A DNA stretch of 64,000 nucleotides from Acidobacteria bacterium SCN 69-37 (GCA_001724025.1 MEDJ01000025.1:26261-90260); one strand, 5' to 3'. Positions 1 through 8,703 are shown, counted from the stretch's first letter. A program made the numbers and translations. The notes: generated from the letters alone by a model not told the origin.

Positions 1-447
1 GGCGCCCGGCGGCAGATCGAACGTCTCGCCATGCCAGTGGAACACGTGCGCCCGCGGTGGGAACGCGAGCGCCTCGACGTCGCCCGGCAGCGGTACGGCC
101 TCGATCGGGAACCACCCGATTTCCGGTTCGCTGTGTCGATACACCCGGACGCCAGCCGCCGCCGCGATGATCTGCGCGCCCAGGCACACACCGAGCAGGC
201 GCGTCCCGCGTGCGAGGCACTGGCCGACGAACGCCCGCTCGGCCGCGAGCCACGGGTGGACGGCCGTGTCGTGCACGCTCATCGGGCCGCCCATGATCAC
301 GACGAAATCGACGGCCCCCGGATCCGGCAGCGCATCGCCGAGATCCAAGCGCACCGTCTGCACGTGGTACCCGGCATCATCGAGCCACGGCCGGATACGG
401 CCGGGCCCCTCGAAGCGGACGTGCTGGACGATGACGGCGTCGGGCAT
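1..447 (-). CDS. Type 1 glutamine amidotransferase, 3' end outside the window
   Basis: Class I glutamine amidotransferase (GMP-synthase-like GATase domain), predicted to release ammonia from glutamine. It reads from an ATG at 447 to the window edge with no stop (149 codons). Visible landmarks are the oxyanion strand (VVIMGGPMSVHD), the nucleophile elbow GVCLGAQ with the catalytic Cys, and VFHWHGET, which carries the conserved His region. The terminal Glu should lie beyond the edge. Stand-alone proteins of this type are often annotated as GMP synthase-like. It is divergent from the P450 gene with 47 bp between the starts, so the promoters must overlap. The fold is clear; the acceptor substrate is unknown. 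Confidence 0.88.
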   Translation of the reverse strand, partial: MPDAVIVQHVRFEGPGRIRPWLDDAGYHVQTVRLDLGDALPDPGAVDFVVIMGGPMSVHDTAVHPWLAAERAFVGQCLARGTRLLGVCLGAQIIAAAAGVRVYRHSEPEIGWFPIEAVPLPGDVEALAFPPRAHVFHWHGETFDLPPGA

Positions 448-494
448 GGGGGCTCTCCGGGTGGCCGGCATCATATCGCGCGGCGGAGGGTACG

Positions 495-1646
495 ATGAAG
501 CCCACCGACTGGGATCCTCACGGCCCCGACGTCCGGGCCGATCAGCGGACGGCCTATGACGACATGCGCGCACGGTGCCCCGTCGCGTACGATGCGTCCG
601 GTGGCTGGACCCTCTTCCGGCACGAGGACGTCGTGCGCGTCCTGCACGATCACGAAACGTTCAGCAACGTCGTGTCGCGCCACCCCTCGGTCCCCAACGG
701 CATGGACCCGCCCGTGCACGGGCCCTTTCGTCGCCTGGTCGACACCTACTTCACCGACGCGCTGGTGGCCGCCTTCGAACCGACGTGCCGCGACCTGGCG
801 GCCCGGCTGGTCGACGCCGCGGTCCAGCAGCGCGACGTCGACGTCATGACCGCGATCGCCCTGCCCTTCGCGGCCAGCGCGCAGTGCGCCTATCTCGGCT
901 GGCCGCCGGACCTGGCCGCGCCGCTCGTCGAGTGGACGCGGCGCAATCACGCGGCCACGCTGGCAGGCGACCGCGACGCCCACGCCACCATTGCCCGCGA
1001 ACTCGAGGCGTTCGTCGCCGGCGTCATCGACAGGCGGCGCGCCGAGCGGCGACGGCCGCCCGTCGACCTGACCGATCGGCTGATCCGCGAAACGGTCGAC
1101 GGCCGGCGCCTCACGTTGGTCGAGATGACCAGCCTGCTGCGCAACTGGACGATGGGCGAGGTCGGCACGATCGCGGCCTCGGTGGGCATCGTTGCCGTCG
1201 CGATCGCGACCGATCAGGGTCTGCAGCACCAGTTGCGCTGGCACCTGCAGCTGCTGCCGGCATCCATCGACGAGCTGCTCCGCCTGCACGGTCCCCTCCT
1301 CGGCAACAGGCGCGTCACCACGCGCCCCGTCGTCATCGGCGATCGGGAGATCGACGCAGGCAGCCGGGTGACGATCAACTGGGTGGCGGCCAACCGCGAT
1401 CCCGAGACGTTCACGCAGGCCGGAGCGTTCCGCCTCGATCGCGACCCGGCCGACAACCTGCTGTACGGCGCCGGCATCCACGTCTGCCCGGGCGCGGCGC
1501 TCGCCCGCCTCGAACTGCGCGTCCTCGTGGAGGAGTTGCTTGCCGCGACGTGCCTCATCGAAACGATCGACGACCGCCCGTTCCGACTGGCGCTCCCGCC
1601 CGCCAGCGGCTACGCGGAGGTGCCGCTCCACCTCGTCCACGCGTGA
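495..1646 (+). CDS. Cytochrome P450
   Basis: Soluble bacterial cytochrome P450 (383 aa), a haem monooxygenase that would need separate ferredoxin partners. The haem-binding loop YGAGIHVCPGAALARLE is intact with the thiolate ligand at about Cys331, and the K-helix ExxR is read as ELLRLHG about 70 residues upstream. The I-helix region reads NWTMGEVGTIAASVGIV and lacks the usual acid-alcohol pair (A/G-G-x-D/E-T/S), so oxygen activation may differ or the enzyme may use an unusual mechanism. The length is slightly short for the family (about 400). No ferredoxin or reductase lies beside it, and a substrate cannot be inferred. Confidence 0.93.
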   Translation: MKPTDWDPHGPDVRADQRTAYDDMRARCPVAYDASGGWTLFRHEDVVRVLHDHETFSNVVSRHPSVPNGMDPPVHGPFRRLVDTYFTDALVAAFEPTCRDLAARLVDAAVQQRDVDVMTAIALPFAASAQCAYLGWPPDLAAPLVEWTRRNHAATLAGDRDAHATIARELEAFVAGVIDRRRAERRRPPVDLTDRLIRETVDGRRLTLVEMTSLLRNWTMGEVGTIAASVGIVAVAIATDQGLQHQLRWHLQLLPASIDELLRLHGPLLGNRRVTTRPVVIGDREIDAGSRVTINWVAANRDPETFTQAGAFRLDRDPADNLLYGAGIHVCPGAALARLELRVLVEELLAATCLIETIDDRPFRLALPPASGYAEVPLHLVHA

Positions 1647-1738
1647 CGCGCGCGCCCCGGTGCGGCACGACGGACGGCGCGGCGGTGCGGCGGTGCGCGC
1701 CCATCGGAAGAGGTCTGCCGTGGTCTAATGTCTGATCC

Positions 1739-2362
1739 GTGAAGATCCTCTCGGCAGACCTCGTCACCAGTGCCTCGGTCGAGGGTCCGCGCGGCGGGCT
1801 GCTGCGCGACGACCTCCCGCAGTTCGCGTTTGCCGGCCGGTCCAACGTCGGCAAATCGAGCCTGCTCAATGCGCTGATGCGACAGAAGCTGGCCCGGACC
1901 AGCGCCGCGGCCGGCAAGACGCGCCAGGCGAACATCTATCGGGTCTCGGTGGAAGATGCGCCGGGACGGCCCGGCCGCTGGAGCACCTATCTCGTCGATC
2001 TGCCCGGCTACGGCTACGCGCGCGGCGGCGACGACTCCGTGCAGGAATTGCGGCGGGTCGTCGAGGCGTATTTCGCGGCCGCCGACGGCCGCGGCGTCAT
2101 CTTCCTGCTGGTCGACGCCCGCCATCCGCGGCTGCCGCAGGACGTGCAGGCGCACCACTGGATCGCCGAGGCGGCCAGGCCGCCCATCGTGATTGCCACG
2201 AAGGTCGACAAGCTCTCGCGCGGCGAACGTGTCCGTCACCTGCGCGAGATGGAACGCATCTACCACCGCCCGCCGCTGGCCGTCTCGACGCTGGCCGGGG
2301 AAGGCATCGACAACCTGTGGCGCGTCATCGCGGCGATGGCGCAGGATCCGGGGGCGCCATGA
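1739..2362 (+). CDS. engB: Ribosome-biogenesis GTPase EngB (YihA/YsxC)
   Basis: TrmE-Era-EngA-EngB superfamily GTPase needed for late 50S subunit assembly. The P-loop GRSNVGKSS is at residues 33-41, switch II is DLPGYGYA, and the guanine-specificity motif is TKVD; together with the 207-aa length these are typical of EngB. The start is GTG; an ATG 11 bp upstream opens only a four-codon reading frame that stops at the TGA overlapping the GTG. The gene overlaps the next one by 4 bp (ATGA) and begins a three-gene operon with a DUF1579 and a YciI-like protein. Confidence 0.95.
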   Translation: MKILSADLVTSASVEGPRGGLLRDDLPQFAFAGRSNVGKSSLLNALMRQKLARTSAAAGKTRQANIYRVSVEDAPGRPGRWSTYLVDLPGYGYARGGDDSVQELRRVVEAYFAAADGRGVIFLLVDARHPRLPQDVQAHHWIAEAARPPIVIATKVDKLSRGERVRHLREMERIYHRPPLAVSTLAGEGIDNLWRVIAAMAQDPGAP

Positions 2363-2832
2363 ATCCCACCACCGAGCACCAGTGGCTCACTCGCCTCGTG
2401 GGCGACTGGACCTTCTCCCTGCCCGCACCGAAGATCGACGATGCGCGCGTGACGACGATTGAGGGGACCGAGACGTATCGTGCCCTCGGTCCGCTGTGGG
2501 TGATCGGCGACGCGGTGGCGCCGCTGGCCGATGGCGGCCTGTCGGAGTCGCGAATGGCGCTTGGCTGGGATCCACAGCGGCGCCGGTTCGTCGGCACGCG
2601 GATCCTGTCGACCACGCCGTCGCTCTGGGTCTACGACGGCGAAGGCGATCCGGACGGCCGTCGCCTCCGCCTCTACACCGAGGGGCCGGCCACCGAGGGG
2701 GCGACGCACAGCGAGCCGCTGCTGGACGTCATCGCGTTCGTCGATGCCAACTCGCGCACGCTGACCCGCCACACGAAGGCGGCCGACGGTTCGTGGACGG
2801 CGGTCCTGACCGTGGAGTATCGCCGGCGATGA
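2359..2832 (+). CDS. DUF1579 family protein
   Basis: Cytosolic protein of 157 aa matching the DUF1579 pattern: an N-terminal HxWLxxLVGDW motif, a central block (ALGPLWVIGD...ALGWDPQRRRFVGTRI) and a beta-rich remainder, as in lipocalin-like folds. No enzymatic residues are evident and the molecular function of the family is unknown. The ATG overlaps the engB stop codon (ATGA), indicating translational coupling; an upstream in-frame GTG at 2317 lies inside engB and is less likely. The gene also overlaps the next start by 4 bp. Confidence 0.85.
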   Translation: MNPTTEHQWLTRLVGDWTFSLPAPKIDDARVTTIEGTETYRALGPLWVIGDAVAPLADGGLSESRMALGWDPQRRRFVGTRILSTTPSLWVYDGEGDPDGRRLRLYTEGPATEGATHSEPLLDVIAFVDANSRTLTRHTKAADGSWTAVLTVEYRRR

Positions 2833-3134
2833 AGCACTATCTACTCTTCTACGACTACACGGCCGACTACCTCGAGCGACGTACCGCCCTGCGTCCGGCG
2901 CATCTCGTGCACGCGCGCGCCGCCGTGGCGCGCGGGGAACTGGACGTGGCGGGGGCCTGCACCGATCCGGGTGCGCCCATCGGCGTGCTGGTCTTCAAGG
3001 CGTCCGACCGATCGGTGGTCGAGGACTTCGCACGCGCCGATCCCTACGTGCGCGAAGGACTCGCCGTGCGCTGGCACGTCAGGGAGTGGACCACGGTGAT
3101 GGGGCCACATGCCCTGACGCCGATCCCGGAGTGA
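2829..3134 (+). CDS. YciI-like protein
   Basis: Small (101 aa) protein of the YciI/dimeric alpha-beta barrel family. It opens with MKHYLLFYDYTADYLERR and has the features expected of the family: an early His (HLVHARAAVARGEL), a Gly-Ala block (AGACTDPGAPIGVLVF), and the D/A-P-Y motif (ARADPYVREGL). YciI proteins are usually thought to be small dehydrochlorinase-like or ligand-binding enzymes, and the precise role is unknown. The start codon overlaps the DUF1579 stop (ATGA), making this the last gene of the engB operon. Confidence 0.87.
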   Translation: MKHYLLFYDYTADYLERRTALRPAHLVHARAAVARGELDVAGACTDPGAPIGVLVFKASDRSVVEDFARADPYVREGLAVRWHVREWTTVMGPHALTPIPE

Positions 3135-3143
3135 TCGCGCGGA

Positions 3144-4094
3144 TTACCGGCGCCTGAGCCTGCTCAGGCCGTTCGTGCGGCGAATCGTGTTCACCAGGTT
3201 GCCGCGGCGGCCGTGGCGCAGCGCGAACAGCGGGGCGTAGGGGTGATAGCCCAGCCGCTCGGCGACCGAGGCGAGCGGGCGTCCCACGAGCGACAGCAAC
3301 GCGCGACCGAGGCGGTACGCCCGGGCCTCACGTTCGCCCTCGACGGCCGCGCTGGCCAGCGCCTGTTCGCGCAGTCCGCGCGGATCCTCGCGCATGCGTT
3401 GCACGAAGTACGCGTGCTCCTCACCCGGCGGGGTCACGTAACTGCCCTTCCTTGCGCCGCCGGGAATGGCGAGCACCGATGGATGCGGCAGGCGCGTGAG
3501 GCGTGCGCCGCTCTTCCAGGCGCGGAAGATCCAGTCCTGCGACGGCGTCACGAACGCCTCGTGCGCGTGGCGCCACGGGCCCACGCGATCCGCCAGGTCG
3601 CGCCGCATCAGCCACGCGGAGGCGAACACGAACACGCGCGGATCGTAGACGTCCGTCAGCGTCACCCCGTACAGCCGCATGCGCCAGCGTCCGCGGGCCA
3701 GATCCTCGGGCGGCACGGGGATGGCCGTCAGGATCGAACTCCAGACCAGGTCCGACGTCGTCGCCTCGAGATGACCGATGGCTGCCTGCAGGTGATCGGG
3801 AAAATACAGATCGTCGTGATTGAGGAATGCAAGGTACTGCCCGCGTGCGCGTCGCACCCCCTCGTTGTTCGGCCCCGACTGCTCTCCCACGTTCTGCGGC
3901 AGGTTCACGAACGAGATGCGCGGGTCGTCGAAGCCGGCGACCACGGCCGCGGTGTCGTCCGTGCAGCAGTCACCGACGACGATCAGTTCCCAGTGATCGA
4001 GGGTCGACCCGCGGACGCTCTCGATCGCGTGCGCGAGGATGGCACTGCGGTTGTAGGTGGCCAGGACGATGGACACCAGCGGCGTCGACAGCAT
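3144..4094 (-). CDS. Family 2 glycosyltransferase
   Basis: GT-A fold glycosyltransferase (316 aa) predicted to transfer a sugar from a nucleotide donor. It begins MLSTPLVSIVLATYNR, the typical first beta strand and nucleotide-binding loop, followed by VVGDCCTDDT and the metal-binding acidic cluster in FLNHDDLYF. The catalytic-side motif SQDWIFRAWKSG fits the family's ED/QD position. The reading frame extends upstream but only this start begins directly with the conserved strand. No membrane segment is obvious. It is divergent from the FAD oxidoreductase gene (58 bp between starts). Acceptor unknown. Confidence 0.9.
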   Translation of the reverse strand: MLSTPLVSIVLATYNRSAILAHAIESVRGSTLDHWELIVVGDCCTDDTAAVVAGFDDPRISFVNLPQNVGEQSGPNNEGVRRARGQYLAFLNHDDLYFPDHLQAAIGHLEATTSDLVWSSILTAIPVPPEDLARGRWRMRLYGVTLTDVYDPRVFVFASAWLMRRDLADRVGPWRHAHEAFVTPSQDWIFRAWKSGARLTRLPHPSVLAIPGGARKGSYVTPPGEEHAYFVQRMREDPRGLREQALASAAVEGEREARAYRLGRALLSLVGRPLASVAERLGYHPYAPLFALRHGRRGNLVNTIRRTNGLSRLRRR

Positions 4095-4152
4095 GACGAA
4101 GGGTGGAGTCAGTATACGATCGCGCGCACATGAGTCGGGAGCGATCGCCGCG

Positions 4153-5352
4153 ATGGTGACACACGCAGCCGTCCTTGGGGCCGGCATCATGGGGACGTCG
4201 ACGGCCCTGCTGCTCGCACGCCGCGGCATCCGCGTGGTGGTGTTCGACGTCGCCGGGCACCTGATCGATCGCGCCAGCCGGTGGAACGAGGGCAAGATCC
4301 ACCTCGGCTATCTCTACGCCGGCGATGCGTCGCTCGACACGGCACGTCGCGTCCTGCCTGGCGGCCTTGCGTTCAGGCCGATCGTCGAGTCGCTCATCGC
4401 CGCGCCACTCGGGGCCGCCGTCACGGATCACGACGACACGTTCCTCGTGCACCGCGATTCGGTCGCCAGCCTCGATGGCACCGCCGGCTATTTCGACGCC
4501 GTCACACGGCTCGTGAGCGACCACCCCGATCGCACGCACTACCTCGCGCCGCTCACGGCCCCGGCCGTCCACAGGCTCACGGACGACGAGCTCGAACGCC
4601 TGGCCAATCCCGACGTCATTGTCGGCGGCTTCCGTGTGCCGGAACGATCGGTCTCGACCACGTGGGTCGCAGACAGGCTTGCGGAGGCCGTGCGCGCCGA
4701 GCCGCGCATCGAGTGCCGGCTGCTGACATGCGTCACCGGGGTGACACGCCACGCCAGCGGTCGCCTGCGTGTCGAGACCACCGACGCGAGCGATGGCCCG
4801 TACGATGCGGTCGTCAATGCCCTGTGGGAAGGGCGGCTCGCGATCGACGCCTCGATGGGCCTGCCGTCGCCGGCTGCGTGGTCGCATCGCTACCGCGTGT
4901 CGGTGTTCGCGCGCACCAGACGCCCGCTCGACGTGCCGAGCACCGTCATCAGCACGGGACCGTTCGGCGACGTCAAGAACTACAACGGGCGCGACTTCTA
5001 TCTCTCGTGGTATCCCACGGGGCTGCTCACCGAGTCCGCGGCGATGGTGCCCGCAATGCCGCCGATCCTCGACGCCGAGGCGCGTGAACGGATCGCGGCC
5101 ACGGTCATCGCGCAACTGGCGGCACGGCTGCCGCGTGTCTACGAGATCGGCGATCAGCTCGAGTCCTGCCGCGTCGAGGGCGGCTGGGTCTACGCCGCCG
5201 GCACCGGCTCGCTGGCCGATCCCGCCTCGACGATTCATCGGCGCGACCGCATCGGCACCTCGCGCGACGGCCGGTATCTCTCGGTCGACACGGGGAAATA
5301 CTCGATTGCGCCGTGGCTCGCGCAGCGGATCGCGGAGGATTTGACCGCGTAA
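4153..5352 (+). CDS. FAD-dependent oxidoreductase (DAO-like)
   Basis: Flavoprotein of 399 aa with an N-terminal Rossmann motif (GAGIMG at residues 9-14) followed by a FAD-ribose-binding strand (VVVFDV). The rest resembles the D-amino-acid oxidase/glycine oxidase superfamily: a WNEGKIHLGYLYAG block, a central substrate domain, and a C-terminal segment (DGRYLSVDTGKYSIAPWLA). The start was placed at the ATG immediately before the nucleotide-binding strand; two in-frame upstream ATGs (4057, 4093) fall inside the divergent glycosyltransferase gene. The substrate is unknown; the glycosyltransferase neighbour hints at sugar or cell-surface metabolism but that is only context. Confidence 0.85.
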   Translation: MVTHAAVLGAGIMGTSTALLLARRGIRVVVFDVAGHLIDRASRWNEGKIHLGYLYAGDASLDTARRVLPGGLAFRPIVESLIAAPLGAAVTDHDDTFLVHRDSVASLDGTAGYFDAVTRLVSDHPDRTHYLAPLTAPAVHRLTDDELERLANPDVIVGGFRVPERSVSTTWVADRLAEAVRAEPRIECRLLTCVTGVTRHASGRLRVETTDASDGPYDAVVNALWEGRLAIDASMGLPSPAAWSHRYRVSVFARTRRPLDVPSTVISTGPFGDVKNYNGRDFYLSWYPTGLLTESAAMVPAMPPILDAEARERIAATVIAQLAARLPRVYEIGDQLESCRVEGGWVYAAGTGSLADPASTIHRRDRIGTSRDGRYLSVDTGKYSIAPWLAQRIAEDLTA

Positions 5353-5370
5353 CGGGCGCGCGATCGCAGC

Positions 5371-5376
5371 TATACT
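5371..5376 (+). promoter_or_regulatory. Possible -10 box (TATACT) for the SMP-30 gene
   Basis: TATACT lies 29 bp before the start codon of the Tat-exported lactonase gene and just downstream of the previous stop, in a region otherwise dominated by G and C. No well-spaced -35 was seen (the nearest TTGACC is 24 bp upstream of the hexamer), so this is a tentative promoter element. Confidence 0.3.
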
Positions 5377-5404
5377 GACGACGAATCCTCGAGAGGTAAA
5401 CCAG

Positions 5405-6418
5405 ATGAACGCAGATCGACGGTCTTTCTTGCGCGTGGCAGGTGGTTCGGTGGTCGTAGGTGCCGGGAGTGTGTGGGGCGCATCATCGCTCGCGGCTGCG
5501 CAGGCGCCGCCGGCGCCCGTATCGTTCCCCGGGGTCCCCAACCCGATCGAGGGTGAGGTCGAGGTCATCGCCAAAGGCTTCATCTGGACGGAAGGTCCGG
5601 CGTGGGTCGGTGGCGAAAACGGCCGCCTGCTCTTCTCCGACGTGCCGGGCAACGCGATCTATGGCTGGGACGGCAAGCAGACCACGGCGTTCCTGGCGCC
5701 GTCCGGCTACCAGAACTTCCCGATTCCGGACACCATCCGCGAGGCCGGATCCAACGGTCTGGCCGAGGGCCGCGGCGGCCTGCTGCTGGCCGACAGCGGC
5801 ACGCGCGCCATCGTCCGCGTCGACATGACGACGCGGCAGCGGACGATCATCGTGGACAAGTACCAGGGCAAGCGCCTCAACAGCCCGAACGACCTGGTGC
5901 TGGCGCGCAACGGCGACATCTACTTCTCCGATCCGCCCTATGGCCTGGCCGGCGTCCAGAAATCGCCGCAGCGCGAACTCTCGTACACCGGCGTGTTCCG
6001 CGTCACGCCGGACAACCAGGTGCACCTGATCGCCGACGACCTCTTCCCGAACGGCGTCGCGCTCTCGCCGGACAATCGCGTCCTCTATACGACGGACAAC
6101 GCCGGCTGGATGGCGTTCGATCTCGACGCGTCGGGCATGCCGGCGGGACGACGCGTGTTCGTGGCATCTGACAGCGTGGGCGGTGCGCGCGGCGACGGCA
6201 TGAAGGTCGACTCGGCCGGCAACCTCTGGACGAGCGGCCGCGGCGGCATCTACGTCTTCTCGCCGAAGGGGGAGCACATCGGCTTTGCCCCGATTCCCGG
6301 TCGCGTGTCGAACTGCGCGTTCGGCCCCGGCCGTGCGCTCTACGTCACCAACGACACCCAGGTCGTCCGGGTCCGGATTCGCGCCGACTTCCCGGGCGGT
6401 CAGGCGATCCAGTACTGA
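5405..6418 (+). CDS. Tat-exported SMP-30/gluconolactonase family protein
   Basis: Six-bladed beta-propeller lactonase-type hydrolase (337 aa) exported in folded form. The N-terminus MNADRRSFLRVAGG is a twin-arginine signal with a hydrophobic stretch and likely cleavage after AAAQA. The mature part shows SMP-30 landmarks: FIWTEGPAWVGG with the metal-ligand Glu, LNSPNDLVLARNGDIYFSDP with the metal Asn and the propeller Asp, and FPNGVALSPDNRVLY. The substrate is presumably a sugar lactone, acting in the periplasm. The start has a clear ribosome-binding site (GAGAGGTAAA), and a TATACT hexamer lies 29 bp upstream of the ATG. Confidence 0.92.
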   Translation: MNADRRSFLRVAGGSVVVGAGSVWGASSLAAAQAPPAPVSFPGVPNPIEGEVEVIAKGFIWTEGPAWVGGENGRLLFSDVPGNAIYGWDGKQTTAFLAPSGYQNFPIPDTIREAGSNGLAEGRGGLLLADSGTRAIVRVDMTTRQRTIIVDKYQGKRLNSPNDLVLARNGDIYFSDPPYGLAGVQKSPQRELSYTGVFRVTPDNQVHLIADDLFPNGVALSPDNRVLYTTDNAGWMAFDLDASGMPAGRRVFVASDSVGGARGDGMKVDSAGNLWTSGRGGIYVFSPKGEHIGFAPIPGRVSNCAFGPGRALYVTNDTQVVRVRIRADFPGGQAIQY

Positions 6419-6492
6419 GCGACGGTCTCGCCACGAGGGGCGGACCACCCGCGGCCGCTCCTCGTGGCTCGTTCCTCGTCGCGTCCCGCGTC

Positions 6493-6649
6493 GCAGTTTC
6501 TGCAACCTCTCCCCCGCCAAGTACGCACATCCTGCAACCGCCCCTTGAATTTGCTGGCGTTTTCGAGGACAAAAACGGGCACGGTCCGTGCTCTCTGATC
6601 CGCACTTGCGTCGTCTCGAGTGACGACGATAGGGTCAGGAGGCGCGGTC
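6493..6649 (+). promoter_or_regulatory. Conserved leader of coiled-coil gene 1
   Basis: About 157 bp immediately upstream of the first coiled-coil gene are closely similar to the 156 bp upstream of the second (8704-8859). Shared blocks, in order: GCAGTTTCTGC, AAACGGGCACG, CCGTGCTCTCT, GCACTTGCGTCGTC and AGGGTCAGGAGG. A short hairpin, GCACGG-T-CCGTGC at 6579-6591, sits 71 bp before the start in this copy and 70 bp before it in the other. The AGGAGG at 6637-6642 is the Shine-Dalgarno. The leader was evidently duplicated with the gene. Confidence 0.6.
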
Positions 6650-7279
6650 GTGGTGACTATCGAACAGCGTGTCGGGAAGGTCGAGGTTCTCGTGGACGCA
6701 CATCGACAACTGCTCTCGGAAATTCGGGACAACCTGCAGGAGTTCCGGCAGGAGACGAACGCAACGTTCGTCCAGGCCGACGCACGCTTCGTGCAGGTCC
6801 AGGGACAGTTGAGGGCGACTGACACGAAGATGGATGCCGGCTTCGTCAGGCTCGACCAGAAGATGGACGCCGGCTTCGCGCGACTCGACGGCAGGAACGA
6901 CGGGCTGGACGCGAAGATGGATGCCGGTTTCGCCAAGATCGATTCGCAGATGGGTGCCGGCTTCGCCAGGCTCGATGGCAGGATCGATGGACTGGACGCG
7001 AAGACGGACGCCGGTTTCGCCAGGATCGATTCGAAGATGGATGCTGGCTTCGCGAGGATCGATGGCAGGATCGATGGACTGGACGCGAAGACGGACGCCG
7101 GCTTCGTCAGGATCGATCAGAAGATGGACGCCGGCTTCGTGAGGATCGACGGAAGGATCGATGGGCTGGACCGCAAGCTCGACGCACAACGGCACGAGAC
7201 CGGTCTCCAGTTCCGCTGGCTCGTCGGCGTCATCGTTGCGGGGATGGCGACACTCGCCGCCGCCATTCTCGCGCAGTGA
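6650..7279 (+). CDS. Membrane-anchored coiled-coil repeat protein 1
   Basis: Protein of 209 aa with three parts. The N-terminal head (TIEQRVGKVEVLVD...LLSEIRDNLQEFRQE) is shared with the paralogue at 8860. A long coiled coil is built from alternating 11- and 18-residue blocks (MDAGFARIDSK and MDAGFARIDGRIDGLDAK), giving a 29-residue/87-bp tandem unit repeated about 3.5 times (6863-7177). A single C-terminal membrane segment (FRWLVGVIVAGMATLAAAILA) ends the chain. The 11-residue period implies a hendecad coil. The GTG start was chosen because AGGAGG lies exactly 7 bp upstream, as in the paralogue; an in-frame GTG at 6620 precedes that site. The architecture recalls DUF1640/CCDC90-like tail-anchored coils; function unknown. 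Confidence 0.8.
   Translation: MVTIEQRVGKVEVLVDAHRQLLSEIRDNLQEFRQETNATFVQADARFVQVQGQLRATDTKMDAGFVRLDQKMDAGFARLDGRNDGLDAKMDAGFAKIDSQMGAGFARLDGRIDGLDAKTDAGFARIDSKMDAGFARIDGRIDGLDAKTDAGFVRIDQKMDAGFVRIDGRIDGLDRKLDAQRHETGLQFRWLVGVIVAGMATLAAAILAQ
6863..7177 (+). repeat. 87-bp tandem repeat inside coiled-coil gene 1
   Basis: Units begin at 6863, 6950, 7037 and 7124 (the last partial), each encoding an 18-residue plus an 11-residue coil block. The period is a multiple of three, so gain or loss of units would change rod length without breaking the frame. Confidence 0.75.
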
Positions 7280-7316
7280 GGCAAGCTCCCCCATTCGCGT
7301 GCACGAAACCTTCCGC

Positions 7317-7508
7317 CGGGCGGGGATGTGCGCGATCCGGCGACGTGTGAGCCACGCGGCGGCGATAGTCCGAAGAGCGCGGCGGACGCGGGGTGGATGT
7401 GGCGTGGGGCTGGGGGTCCCCACGCGTTCGAACGCCTGGACTGCGCCGCGGCCGTCGCGTTCTTCCCGCGTGGTCGAGCCGTTGCCGGAGCGCGTGCGTC
7501 CACGCCCG
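7317..7508. repeat. 190-bp foldback element, copy 1 (divergent)
   Basis: First of three copies of an imperfect inverted repeat. The outer arms of about 43 bp pair with each other (for example GACGTGTGAGCCACGCGG at the left against CCGCGTGGTCGAGCCGTTG at the right), and an apical stem GCGTGGGG/CCCCACGC (7402-7409 and 7418-7425) encloses a CTGGGGGT loop. This copy differs from copies 2 and 3 at many arm positions (CGCGATCCGG here against TACGCGGGCTGG), but the opposite arm changes in step, so pairing is kept. It occupies the gap between coiled-coil gene 1 and the methyltransferase gene. Confidence 0.75.
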
Positions 7509-7565
7509 GCGATCACCTCGGCGCCACCAGTTGCGGCCGTCGCCCCCATCGAGTGGCCGTATTCC

Positions 7566-8429
7566 TCATCTCCGCACCAGCACGAGTTCGCCCATCGAAT
7601 ACTCGACGACCACGTCCGCCCCGTGATTCCCGGCGATCGCTGCAAGTTCGACGTCCAGCGTCGCCAGTTCCCTTCTGTCGAGTGACGCGGCCAGCGGATC
7701 GTGACGCCACGTCATCAGGTTAAGCCGGTGCAGCTCCGCCATCCGATCGCCCGGCAGGACGAAGCGTCGTTCGCCCGAGTACCGCACGTCGTACAGCCCT
7801 GGATCGGGTAACGCGGCGAGGCCTCGTCCCATGTCCAGTCGTTGCCCATGACGCTGCTGCAGGTCAGCGACCAGTTCGTAGTAGCGCGCGAGCGCCGGGT
7901 GACTGCCGGCCATCGCGGCAGTCTCCTGAAGGAGGCCCACCGCGCCAGGTGCCAGATAACCTGCCCATGTCGACAGCGCATCACCGGGTTCCGGCAGATG
8001 CGTCAACAGGAATCGCGAATAGAGAACATCGGCCGGCGGCAGGTCCGCCGCGACCTCGCGGTGCGGCCGCCTGATGTCGCCCAGACGAAAGGCGACGTTT
8101 GGCAGAGGCGACCGCTGCGCGTCGTTGATGAATGGCCGCGAATGATCGATGCCCGTGACGCGCGCGGCCGGCACGATCGCGGCCAGCTGGCGCGTCGTGT
8201 GACCGGGACCACAGGCCATGTCCAGCAGGTGCGCAACCGGACGGGGCACGTGTGCGGACACGAACGCCTCGAGCGACGGCCGGAAGAGATCCGCCAGGCG
8301 TTGCAACCGTCTCGCAGCCATCCGGTTGTCGCCGAACGTATAATGACCGCGCGTCGTCGTCTTGTCGTGATCGGGTAGGGGCACGGTGTCGCATCGGTCG
8401 GCCCGGACCTCGCAATCCCACGCGAACAT
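7566..8429 (-). CDS. SAM-dependent methyltransferase
   Basis: Class I methyltransferase of 287 aa. Motif I is LLDMACGPGHTTRQLA, followed by the acidic SAM-ribose position in VTGIDHSRPF, motif II-like FRLGDIRRP, and LYSRFLLTHLPEP for motif III/IV. The arrangement resembles UbiE/COQ5-like and other small-molecule methyltransferases. The ATG at 8429 is used; a TTG lies one codon upstream. A later start (MAARRLQRL) would still keep motif I. It stands alone between accessory genes, so the substrate cannot be guessed. Confidence 0.85.
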   Translation of the reverse strand: MFAWDCEVRADRCDTVPLPDHDKTTTRGHYTFGDNRMAARRLQRLADLFRPSLEAFVSAHVPRPVAHLLDMACGPGHTTRQLAAIVPAARVTGIDHSRPFINDAQRSPLPNVAFRLGDIRRPHREVAADLPPADVLYSRFLLTHLPEPGDALSTWAGYLAPGAVGLLQETAAMAGSHPALARYYELVADLQQRHGQRLDMGRGLAALPDPGLYDVRYSGERRFVLPGDRMAELHRLNLMTWRHDPLAASLDRRELATLDVELAAIAGNHGADVVVEYSMGELVLVRR

Positions 8430-8703
8430 CAACGGATCGAGAGGCGCCTGCCGGCCGCCTCTCCTTCGTCTAGGGATACCTGGAACGTAGATTCAATGAC
8501 TGGTGGCGTCCGGTGCTAGAAACAGCACCACCACCATCGGCGCAGCATCTGACCGCCGGGACGACTCCCGAAGCGCGATGGACCGGTGTGCACCATGCCG
8601 GACATGGTGCGCCCGCAATCGCGCCGTTGTCAACACGACGGGCCTGGCGAATCGCGGAACGTCACGCACATGTCCACGCGATCGGCTCGGCAGAAGAGCG
8701 ATC

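Noticed and set aside
31..498. Plus-strand frame of 155 codons at the left edge
   Set aside because: It is antisense to the glutamine amidotransferase whose catalytic motifs are clear on the minus strand.
471..1640. Long minus-strand frame opposite the P450 gene
   Set aside because: Antisense shadow of high-GC coding DNA; composition is Arg/Asp/Gly-rich without any domain.
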